Assembly: GCA_002399235.1 (NCBI GenBank)
Contig: DHDH01000018.1
Span: 1-57,832, forward strand
Source: Firmicutes bacterium UBA4881
GTDB taxonomy: Bacteria; Bacillota; DTU065
Direction of reading: 5' to 3'
Length of the DNA: 57,832 nt
The translations under genes were made by a program, and so were the position numbers. Of this stretch, positions 16,761-23,687 are shown piece by piece; position 1 is the stretch's first letter, and each line of letters starts with the position of its first letter. The notes under the pieces are model-generated. The model searched no databases and was not told the origin of the DNA. It saw only the letters and a program-made list of their open reading frames with translations.

Positions 16761-17528
16761 TCAGTTAAATAAGCTACTTACTTGATGCTGGACAAGATGA
16801 ACATGATTATTATTTATATCTAAACATAAAAAGCTCAGACCAGTATTAAATTCTGGCAGGCCAAATGAAAGTGGAGGAGCAGAGATATATAGAATATCAG
16901 CATAATTTACTATTAAACGATGTAAATGCCCAGATATCGCAGCTACGATTTTTTTGTCTTTTAACAAGGAAACTATTTCTCCTCTGTACTCAGGTTCTAT
17001 ATTCCAATAGCCACCACCAGGCTCTTCTAATTCGTTCATATATAGAGGGGTATGCATTAATAGTAGCTTGGGTAGGTCCTTGCGTAGTTCGTTTTTCAAA
17101 AAAAACTCTTGCTCTTTCTCAGCGAGCAAACCACTGCCAAAGAGTTGGGAATTTAAGCAAATAAAATGGTAGCCATCGATCGTTTTACTAAAAAAATCAG
17201 CACCAAAGTTTTTCCGGTATAGCTCGACTGAAGAAGACGATATTTCACCACTAGCGCCTGTAAGACGTTTGTTACCAATATCATGGTTGCCAGGAACAAA
17301 TAAACAAGGTTTACCTAAAGAATCGATGCTCTGTTTAAATATCGAGCTTTCTTCGAGGGTTCCTTTTTCAGAGAGATCGCCAGCTACAAGGTATACATCA
17401 GGTTCTAAATTTTTTGCTTTATCTAAGGCCATTTCCCATTGTTTTAGATGGTACTTTTTCTCTGACGATAGATGAGGGTCTGACAAAATTGCAATCTTAA
17501 TATTTGATTGAGATAGTAGAAAACTCAT
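16761..17528 (-). CDS. calcineurin-like metallophosphoesterase
   Basis: A 255-residue cytoplasmic metallophosphoesterase. All family motifs are present: D-x-H in LSDPHL, GD in VAGDLSE, GNHD, and GHLH near residue 205. The length and layout resemble CpdA-type phosphodiesterases, but the substrate (cyclic nucleotide, phosphoester or other) cannot be told. ATG 17528 has AAAGGGG upstream. A 35-residue membrane peptide gene lies just upstream in the same direction. Confidence 0.85.
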   Translation of the reverse strand: MSFLLSQSNIKIAILSDPHLSSEKKYHLKQWEMALDKAKNLEPDVYLVAGDLSEKGTLEESSIFKQSIDSLGKPCLFVPGNHDIGNKRLTGASGEISSSSVELYRKNFGADFFSKTIDGYHFICLNSQLFGSGLLAEKEQEFFLKNELRKDLPKLLLMHTPLYMNELEEPGGGYWNIEPEYRGEIVSLLKDKKIVAAISGHLHRLIVNYADILYISAPPLSFGLPEFNTGLSFLCLDINNNHVHLVQHQVSSLFN

Positions 17529-17553
17529 TCAACACACCCCTTTAATTATTAGT

Positions 17554-17579
17554 AGCAGCTCGCTTAAATGCGAGCTGCT
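17554..17579 (-). promoter_or_regulatory. hairpin overlapping the stop of the small membrane protein
   Basis: A perfect 10-bp stem (AGCAGCTCGC with GCGAGCTGCT), six-base loop containing the stop codon on the minus strand. There is no T-run after it, so it may protect or process the message between the small ORF and the phosphoesterase gene rather than terminate. Confidence 0.55.
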
Positions 17580-17671
17580 GATTTGTCTGGGAAGGCTAAG
17601 GTTAACAAGATAAGGATAAGAAAAAGCGTATAAGCAGTTTTTTGTAAGATTTCTAAGCTAGTTTTATTCAT
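17564..17671 (-). CDS. 35-residue single-pass membrane protein
   Basis: A small protein with one strong hydrophobic helix (about residues 15-28, TLFLILILLTLAF), a basic and polar N-terminus and a short charged tail. The preferred start is ATG 17671, with GAGGGG six bases upstream; an ATG two codons earlier would leave no spacer. The reading frame ends inside a perfect hairpin. It lies between dinB and the metallophosphoesterase gene, all on the minus strand. Function unknown; a regulatory membrane peptide is possible. Confidence 0.5.
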   Translation of the reverse strand: MNKTSLEILQKTAYTLFLILILLTLAFPDKSAARI

Positions 17672-17734
17672 TTTCATCCCCTCAATGACAATGTACGCGA
17701 AAGTACCAAGGTGGACGCAGGGAAAAAAGTTTTA

Positions 17735-18874
17735 TTATCTTGACTCTTTGTCTAAAATGGTAGCTTTTTTAATGTCCAGACCTTTTTCTTTGAGAGCATC
17801 GATTGTTTGCCAAAGTTTATCTTTATTATCTTGATCAGCAAAGAGACTTTTGGTTAGGGCGTTAGAAAAGTTACCGAGATAAATGCCTAGAAGTCTATAA
17901 GGACCTTTAAAAAATTCTATTAGGGATAAAACAGTCTGATAAAGAAGATCAGTATCTGAAGTAGGTTCCAATAAGGTGCGGCTTTTTTCAAAGGTGGTAA
18001 AGTCTGGAAGACGAACTTTAAGTGTTATTGTTCGGCAGCTAAAACCTTGTTTACGCAGTCGCCTAGCTACTTTATCAGTTAGAATTAGTAATTCTTTACG
18101 CACAGCTTCACCATCAATGTCGATAGGAAAGGTTTCTTCGGCGCCAATGGATTTGTTTTTTTCAGCAGGTTCAACAACCTGATTATCTAAGCCTTGACTT
18201 AACTGGTGGAGGAGGTAACCTTGTTTGCCTAGAACTTTAATGAGAAACTCAATTGGTGTCGCTCTTAAAGTAGGAATATCTTTAATGCCTAGTTTAAGAA
18301 GCTTATCATAGGTTTGTTTTCCTACACCCCACATCTTCTTCAAGGGTATACTATCTAAAAAAGAGATGGGCTCATTAACAATAGTTAAGCCATCTGGTTT
18401 ATCTTTATCGGAGGCTAATTTAGCTAAAAACTTGTTAGTAGCAATACCAACAGAGGCTGTTAGATGTAAATTGTTTTTAATTCTGGTTTTAATGGTCATT
18501 CCCATTGTTTTAAGGTCGCTATAAAAATGTTCGCAACCAGTCATATCTAAGAAAGCTTCATCGATTGATATTTGCTCTACTAGAGGAGAAAATTCGTCAA
18601 ATATAGACATTAATTCGTTAGAGACAGCCGTGTATTTACTCATATTACCGCGAAGGTAAATAGCCTCTGGACAGAGTTTTTTGGCTTGGGCCATAGGCAT
18701 TGCTGAATGAACACCAAATGCTCTAGCTTCATATGAGCAGGTAGAGACTACACCCCGAGGTAAATTTGGATCACTGCCAATTATTACAGGCAGGCCACGG
18801 AGAGTAGGGTTATCTCTAATTTCGATAGCTGCAAAAAAAGCATCCATATCAACATGCATGATTGACCGTGGCAT
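17735..18874 (-). CDS. dinB: DNA polymerase IV (Y-family)
   Basis: A 379-residue translesion polymerase. ATG 18874 has AGGAGGTG upstream; the longer upstream extension is not supported. The palm motifs HVDMDAFFA (residues about 6-14) and QISIDEAFLDM (about 100) carry the metal-binding acids, and YEARAFGV contacts the incoming nucleotide. The thumb (GVGKQTYDKLLKLGI) and little-finger domains follow. I do not see a clear C-terminal QL.LF clamp-binding motif. It is divergent from the methyltransferase gene with 40 bases between starts. Confidence 0.95.
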   Translation of the reverse strand: MPRSIMHVDMDAFFAAIEIRDNPTLRGLPVIIGSDPNLPRGVVSTCSYEARAFGVHSAMPMAQAKKLCPEAIYLRGNMSKYTAVSNELMSIFDEFSPLVEQISIDEAFLDMTGCEHFYSDLKTMGMTIKTRIKNNLHLTASVGIATNKFLAKLASDKDKPDGLTIVNEPISFLDSIPLKKMWGVGKQTYDKLLKLGIKDIPTLRATPIEFLIKVLGKQGYLLHQLSQGLDNQVVEPAEKNKSIGAEETFPIDIDGEAVRKELLILTDKVARRLRKQGFSCRTITLKVRLPDFTTFEKSRTLLEPTSDTDLLYQTVLSLIEFFKGPYRLLGIYLGNFSNALTKSLFADQDNKDKLWQTIDALKEKGLDIKKATILDKESR

Positions 18875-18914
18875 ACAAACACCTCCTAAGAATAATAAGA
18901 AACGAGGGATATCA

Positions 18915-20075
18915 ATGCTGATCGTAGTGATAAAGTCCAATCGAGAAGCAAAAATCATTAATGGTTATCCTAATATCTTTCGAGACGAAGTTAGAGCAAT
19001 CGAAGGTGAAGAAGAGGATGGAGCCATTTGCAATGTCTTTAGTCAAGATTATCAATTTTTGGGTAAAGGCTATTATTCTACTTCCTCAGTCGCTGTGAGG
19101 ATGTTAACAACTAAAGATGAAGAAATTGATTATGAGTTCTTTAATCGAAGAGTTAAAGCCGCTGTAAAGAGAAGAGCAACCGGGTTCAGTGATTCTTTAC
19201 GGGTAATTCATGGCGAAGCAGATGCTCTACCAGGTGTAATCGTCGATAGATATGGAGATTATCTAGCTCTCCAGGTTAGAAATAAAGGTATGGAAAGAAG
19301 TAAAGAATATCTAATTAAAGCTTTAGTGGAGAATCTCCATCCTCGAGGTATCTATGAACGGAGTGATTTCGAAAGCTCGGTTGCTGATGTTATTTCGCGT
19401 AATGTAGGTCTACTTTATGGTGAGGTTCCCCCTGATGTTTTATATGTAACCGAACATGGGATTAAATATAAAGTAGACATTAAAAAAGGCCAAAAGACTG
19501 GCTTCTTCTTTGATCAAAGAGATTCTCGTTTATTTATACGCAGTCTAACCTCACCACAATCGTTAGCTTTAGATGCGTTTGCTTTTACAGGTGGTTTTGC
19601 ACTTAATATGGCCGCAGCTAATGCTAGTAAAGTTATTGCTCTTGATAAAGATGAAGAGTCAGTATTATTAGGTAGAGAGAATGTTTTGTTAAACGGATTT
19701 AAAAATGTGGAGTTTCTGCATACACGTTATGAAGATTATATGTCAAGCTATGCAGGTCCTCCTTTTGATATCATTGTGCTAGATCCACCTTCATTAATCA
19801 AGAAAAAAGAAGAGCAAAAGAAAGGTTTGCAAATTTTTAGTAATTTAGTCTCACTAGCTAAACCACACCTAAAAGAAGGTGGTGTTCTTGGTCTTTGTAG
19901 CTGTGCCTATCAAGCCGATGTTGATCTATTGATATCAGCGCTAAGAAGAGCTTATGATCAGAGTGGTAAAAGTTTACAGGTTCTGGGTATCACCTATCAG
20001 TCAGAAGATCATCCATGGGTATTAAATATTCCCGAAAGCCTTTACCTCAAATGTATCTGGGTTAAAGTTTATTAA
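18915..20075 (+). CDS. RlmI-like class I SAM-dependent rRNA methyltransferase
   Basis: A 386-residue cytoplasmic methyltransferase of the RlmI/YwbD group that makes 5-methylcytidine in 23S rRNA. I chose ATG 18915, preceded by GAGGGAT, over the longer frame that overlaps dinB. An N-terminal PUA-like domain (residues 1-75, GYPNIFRDEV) is followed by a Rossmann fold with DAFAFTGGFAL near residue 215, acidic Asp in VIALDKDEES, and the catalytic-region LDPPS near 290; the CSCA segment near 340 may hold the Cys nucleophile. The precise target base is inferred from the family. Confidence 0.85.
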   Translation: MLIVVIKSNREAKIINGYPNIFRDEVRAIEGEEEDGAICNVFSQDYQFLGKGYYSTSSVAVRMLTTKDEEIDYEFFNRRVKAAVKRRATGFSDSLRVIHGEADALPGVIVDRYGDYLALQVRNKGMERSKEYLIKALVENLHPRGIYERSDFESSVADVISRNVGLLYGEVPPDVLYVTEHGIKYKVDIKKGQKTGFFFDQRDSRLFIRSLTSPQSLALDAFAFTGGFALNMAAANASKVIALDKDEESVLLGRENVLLNGFKNVEFLHTRYEDYMSSYAGPPFDIIVLDPPSLIKKKEEQKKGLQIFSNLVSLAKPHLKEGGVLGLCSCAYQADVDLLISALRRAYDQSGKSLQVLGITYQSEDHPWVLNIPESLYLKCIWVKVY

Positions 20076-20077
20076 AA

Positions 20078-20097
20078 AGAGCGCCATTAGGCGCTCT
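20078..20097. terminator. bidirectional terminator between convergent genes
   Basis: An 8-bp stem AGAGCGCC/GGCGCTCT with loop ATTA; T-runs follow on both strands, so it serves the methyltransferase gene and the minus-strand secreted-protein gene. Confidence 0.85.
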
Positions 20098-20103
20098 CAA
20101 TTT

Positions 20104-21756
20104 TTAGAGAAGATCACTTAAAAGAAGCTCTTTAGTATTAGTATCATGGATAGAGACTACATATTTTAGGTTTCCCCTTCTATAGGTAGAGAAGGAAACA
20201 GGAATATCTAAACTACGGTTGTAATTTTGATAAGAGCGGTCGATATTATAGGTAAAGACCTCTCTGGCTTCTAAATAATTTTGTGTGGTACCAGTTACCT
20301 CAGCTAAAGTAATTTGTACGGTTAAATTGCGATTAATATTGGCAGGGATATAGTCTAGATATAGGCGACCACTTTGGCGATTATAACTACTTGTATCTTT
20401 ATAAGAAACTCTAAACTGGGGTGTTTTATTACTAAAGCCCGCCCGGTAGTAAGAACTGAAATTATTCACCCTAGTATTACCGTTGATAAATACCTCAGGA
20501 ATGGCCAATTTGTCGACAGCTAAAAACTTATAGCGGCTAACAAAGGATTCGTGATAGTTTCTCTCACCCCACATAGGGTAGATAACAATTAAAGTGTTTT
20601 GTAACCTTTCAAAGTTCTGTAAATACCTTAAAGCATTTTGATGCTCATCTAGCCAAGAGAGAGTAAAGAGTTCAATTAGATCATAGGAAAAAGAAGGATA
20701 GCCTAAAACGTTGACAGTTATAGTTTTTCTGGTTGTTTGGCCATAGGTATCAGCGGCTTCTATAGTTATAGTGTTAGTGCCTTGTGGGAGATAGAGAGTT
20801 TCGTTAATACCAGCATATCTACCCCAAACACCACCAAGGGTCTTACCATTGATGTTAATAGAGGTGATGTTAGCTTCAGCTGAGACAGTTCCCCTTAAAT
20901 TAACTCTTACAGAAGATTCGTAACTAGTAATTGTCGTGCCATCTAGGGGTTCGTTGATTTCAATGGAAGGTGGATTTGCTGTTTTTTTTACCCTTAATTC
21001 TACTCGGATGTTCGAGAACTCAAAGTCATCATAATCTTTGTCGAAGGAAGAACTAATAGTTAAGGTGTTGGAACCACTTCTTAAAACGTTTTTCGGTATC
21101 TCTACCTGCCATTCACCAGAGTTACCATAGTTATTATTTAAGCGTAGATAACCGACTCTTTTACCATTAATCTCTACAGGGTTATTAGATTCGGCACCTT
21201 TAACTGTCACTTTTAATATAGCTTTTTCTATCTGCCCAGGGGCTACAGGTAGGTCAAAATTAGTTTGGTATCTTGTTCCTGATGTTGGTAACTGGAATTG
21301 GGAGTTGGCAATACCTGTATAGAGATCATCACCTAAATGATGCAACCTCGAGTCGATAAGAAAATAATTGTTAGAAACTGGTGCTAATTGAAATGAATAG
21401 TTATTTTGGGGTAAGCCATCGATATAGTAGACACGGTTTTCTGGAATATACCCTTCAGCTTCAACCTGGAGTATTACCATGTTGGGCATCTCTCCTAAAG
21501 GTAGGTTGAGGCGGAAGTAACCTTGAAAATCGCTATAGGCTTGGTATTGCTTTGAACCTACAATAATATAGACCTTACTGTTGCGTAGAGGTTCACCAGT
21601 GGTGGTATAAATTGTTCCTTCGAGGCTTTGGTTACTCGGCAATACAACTGGCGATTTGCCACTTTTTAATGGATCATCAAGATTTATAGCAGCAAAAGCA
21701 AAGACTGAGATAAGCAGAACTGCAAGGAATGCAGTTAACAATTTTCTTACTTTCAT
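20104..21756 (-). CDS. large secreted beta-sandwich protein with thioredoxin-like C-terminal region
   Basis: A 550-residue secreted protein of unknown function. ATG 21756 (GGAGGG eight bases upstream) gives a clean signal peptide ending near FAFAA. Residues about 45-130 are carboxypeptidase-regulatory-like (SLEGTIYTTTGEPLRNSKVY). Around 270-350 lies a bacterial Ig-like domain (IEINEPLDGTTI...NTITIEAADTYGQ). From about 360 the sequence resembles the Omp28/thioredoxin-like layout (LIELFTLSW..., then IPEVFINGNTRV with a cis-Pro-like segment), but the CxxC pair is absent. An extracellular structural or binding role is likeliest. Confidence 0.65.
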   Translation of the reverse strand: MKVRKLLTAFLAVLLISVFAFAAINLDDPLKSGKSPVVLPSNQSLEGTIYTTTGEPLRNSKVYIIVGSKQYQAYSDFQGYFRLNLPLGEMPNMVILQVEAEGYIPENRVYYIDGLPQNNYSFQLAPVSNNYFLIDSRLHHLGDDLYTGIANSQFQLPTSGTRYQTNFDLPVAPGQIEKAILKVTVKGAESNNPVEINGKRVGYLRLNNNYGNSGEWQVEIPKNVLRSGSNTLTISSSFDKDYDDFEFSNIRVELRVKKTANPPSIEINEPLDGTTITSYESSVRVNLRGTVSAEANITSININGKTLGGVWGRYAGINETLYLPQGTNTITIEAADTYGQTTRKTITVNVLGYPSFSYDLIELFTLSWLDEHQNALRYLQNFERLQNTLIVIYPMWGERNYHESFVSRYKFLAVDKLAIPEVFINGNTRVNNFSSYYRAGFSNKTPQFRVSYKDTSSYNRQSGRLYLDYIPANINRNLTVQITLAEVTGTTQNYLEAREVFTYNIDRSYQNYNRSLDIPVSFSTYRRGNLKYVVSIHDTNTKELLLSDLL

Positions 21757-21845
21757 ATAACATCCCTCCAGGTACAATTTATGACAATACCCTATGTTTA
21801 AGGTTACTCTATTTTACTAGAGCATAAAATATTTCTCATAAAAAA

Positions 21846-21935
21846 GCAAACTGGTAGACTTTTTTGTCTACCAGTTTGTCGGGCCATGACTCCCTGATCA
21901 AAGTAGCATTTAAATAGGGGGGCATACCATGACTC
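21846..21935 (-). promoter_or_regulatory. structured leader with terminator-like hairpin upstream of the secreted-protein gene
   Basis: The 382-base gap 21757-22138 lies between divergent genes. On the minus strand, ahead of the 550-residue protein gene, come two related blocks (CCATGACTC at 21884-21892 and 21927-21935 on the plus strand, each followed by a TATCAAA/GATCAAA element). A perfect 12-bp hairpin follows (AAACTGGTAGAC/GTCTACCAGTTT, 21848-21877), then TTTTT in the minus-strand sense. This order suggests an attenuator or cis-regulatory RNA, but I cannot assign a known riboswitch class. A terminator for an unseen upstream transcript is the alternative. Confidence 0.4.
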
Positions 21936-21963
21936 AAGGAGCTATCAAAAAGGAGTGGTATTA

Positions 21964-21998
21964 GTTATATAACAGACTGCGTAATACCGTTATATAAC
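21964..21998. promoter_or_regulatory. pair of identical palindromic sites, putative operator
   Basis: GTTATATAAC, itself a perfect palindrome, occurs at 21964-21973 and 21989-21998, 25 bases centre to centre. It lies between the divergent genes at 21756 and 22139 and looks like a double binding site for a dimeric regulator. Confidence 0.4.
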
Positions 21999-22138
21999 AT
22001 TACTGTTTATATTCTACTAACCCAAAAGAGTTCCTTCTTCAATTTGGTTTTAATAAACAAAATATTTTAGCAGGGAAAAAATAACACTAGCAGGAATAAG
22101 GTGATAAGAAAGGATCTATTTATAGAAGGAGGGGGACT

Positions 22139-22873
22139 ATGAAGAGATTCGTTATTTCCGTTTTTGTTTTTCTAGTAATTCTGTCGGGTGTAACTTTAGC
22201 TGCTAAGAAACCATTGGCATTAGTACGTTCACTTAAAACAATTGATAAACCTGTAAATTATCCATCTTATGTTAAGGACTTTGATGCTTTCGAAGAGTGG
22301 CTTGCAGGGTTTGCTGAATTTGATATAATAACTGATCTTGATGTAGAAAAAGGTATTCTGAAAAATTACGAAGCTGCTTTACTTCCAGATAACGCTGTTA
22401 TGGGCAGCGACGAAGCAGATGCTTATTTTGACTTTGTTGATGCAGGAGGTAAACTCTTCGGTTGTTACTCGACTTCCTTAAGAACAGTGGAAGGTAAGCT
22501 GACCTCTTATCAATTATCTGATATTTTTGGTGTTACTTGGATAACTTGGACCAATGCCAAAGATAAACATAATTTCATACAAATTGAGCCTTCGCACAAG
22601 ATATTTAAGGGTCTTCCAAAGGAAGGGATAACCAATATTGGTTCTAGTGTCCAAGTATCTCAACTAAATCAAGGCGATGCTCTTGGTTCTTGGTTCAATG
22701 CAGACAAGGTAACAGAAAGCGAATCAGAAGAAAAGAATGCTTGTATAATTGAGAATGAAGGTAGTATATTTGTTTCTTTCCCGATTACCACGTCAGGCTA
22801 TTTTAACCATCCTGAGTTTGGTTTACTGCTTAAAAATATAATTGCTTATATTGCTCCGCAAGCAATTAAATAG
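22139..22873 (+). CDS. secreted GATase/ThuA-like domain protein
   Basis: A 244-residue protein with a signal peptide (residues 1-21, ending LAAKK) and a Rossmann-like domain. Segments such as VEKGILKNYEAALLPDNAVMGSDE, then FVDAGGKLFG, then SHKIFKGLP and the closing LLKNIIAYIAP match the layout of trehalose-utilisation (ThuA) or beta-galactosidase trimerisation domains, which are class I glutamine-amidotransferase-like folds without amidase function. The catalytic triad is not evident, so a binding role is more likely. ATG 22139 has GGAGGGGG upstream. It is not clearly linked to the following rubrerythrin gene. Confidence 0.6.
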   Translation: MKRFVISVFVFLVILSGVTLAAKKPLALVRSLKTIDKPVNYPSYVKDFDAFEEWLAGFAEFDIITDLDVEKGILKNYEAALLPDNAVMGSDEADAYFDFVDAGGKLFGCYSTSLRTVEGKLTSYQLSDIFGVTWITWTNAKDKHNFIQIEPSHKIFKGLPKEGITNIGSSVQVSQLNQGDALGSWFNADKVTESESEEKNACIIENEGSIFVSFPITTSGYFNHPEFGLLLKNIIAYIAPQAIK

Positions 22874-22883
22874 CAGAATTTGC

Positions 22884-22925
22884 AAAATCTCTGGTTTGAA
22901 ACCAGGGATTTTGTGGTAATATAAA
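22884..22925 (+). promoter_or_regulatory. hairpin and probable rubrerythrin promoter
   Basis: The stem AAAATC-T-CTGGTTT with AAACCAG-G-GATTTT follows the previous stop and may terminate. TTGAAA (22896-22901), 18 bases, then TATAAA (22920-22925) forms a reasonable sigma-A promoter overlapping the hairpin and reading into the rubrerythrin gene. Confidence 0.4.
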
Positions 22926-22961
22926 CCTGTATTTAGTAGTCATTATCAGGAGGGGTTTTGT

Positions 22962-23498
22962 TTGAAAGATTTGAAAGGCTCAAAAACAGAGAGTAATTTA
23001 TTAGCTGCATTTGCTGGTGAATCTCAAGCTCGTAACAAATATACTTTTTTTGCTAGCAAAGCAAAAAAAGAAGGCTATGAGCAGATAGCAGGTATTTTCG
23101 AAGAAACAGCTAGAAATGAAATGGAACACGCTAAAAGGATCTTTAATTTTTTAGGCCTTTTAGGTAATACAGAAGAAAACCTACGAGCTGCAGCTGAAGG
23201 CGAAAACTATGAATGGACAACAATGTATAAAGAATTTGAGAAGGTTGCTATTGAAGAAGGCTTCGACCAAATAGCTACATTCTTCAGAGAAGTAGCTGAG
23301 GTAGAAGAAGAACATGAGAAGCGTTATCTGAAGCTAGCAGACAATGTAGGTAAGGGAGAAGTTTTTAAGAGAGACGAACCTGTACGTTGGCTGTGCCGCA
23401 ATTGTGGATATGTTCATGAAGGTTTAGAAGCTCCAAAGGTTTGCCCAGCTTGTGCTCATCCTCAAAGCTACTTTGAAATCCAAGCAGAAAACTATTAA
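22962..23498 (+). CDS. rbr: rubrerythrin
   Basis: A 178-residue diiron peroxidase that reduces hydrogen peroxide in anaerobes using electrons from rubredoxin or NADH-linked proteins. The TTG start at 22962 is preceded by AGGAGGGG seven bases upstream. The ferritin-like four-helix domain has iron-ligand motifs ESQARNKY, ETARNEMEHA and EVEEEHEKRY. The C-terminal rubredoxin-like domain has WLCRNCGY and VCPACAHP. The gene stands alone with its own probable promoter and a very strong terminator. Confidence 0.95.
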   Translation: MKDLKGSKTESNLLAAFAGESQARNKYTFFASKAKKEGYEQIAGIFEETARNEMEHAKRIFNFLGLLGNTEENLRAAAEGENYEWTTMYKEFEKVAIEEGFDQIATFFREVAEVEEEHEKRYLKLADNVGKGEVFKRDEPVRWLCRNCGYVHEGLEAPKVCPACAHPQSYFEIQAENY

Positions 23499-23543
23499 AA
23501 GTAATTAGCTGCACCAAATAATATGGTGCAGCTAATTACTTTT
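23497..23543 (+). terminator. 19-bp stem terminator of the rubrerythrin gene
   Basis: AAAAGTAATTAGCTGCACC (23497-23515) pairs perfectly with GGTGCAGCTAATTACTTTT (23525-23543) around a nine-base loop; the 5' arm begins in the stop codon. Confidence 0.85.
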
Positions 23544-23687
23544 AAACCAGAAGAAGAAAGTTAGCTGAATGAGTTTAGTTTAATATATAATGGGAGCAAA
23601 TTTATAATAAGGTCTTTACTATAATGTAATCTTAAGCAGGATGCAAAGCTTAGAACAAAGAAAATAGGAGAAGGTGAGGTGAACATT

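Noticed and set aside
18858..18914. Longer methyltransferase start overlapping dinB
   Set aside because: The extension overlaps the dinB start and ribosome-binding site; ATG 18915 has its own GAGGGAT and matches the family N-terminus.
21846..21935. Assignment to a known riboswitch class (SAM, glycine, lysine, c-di-GMP, THF)
   Set aside because: None of the core consensus elements I know for those classes is visible, so only a generic regulatory RNA is proposed.
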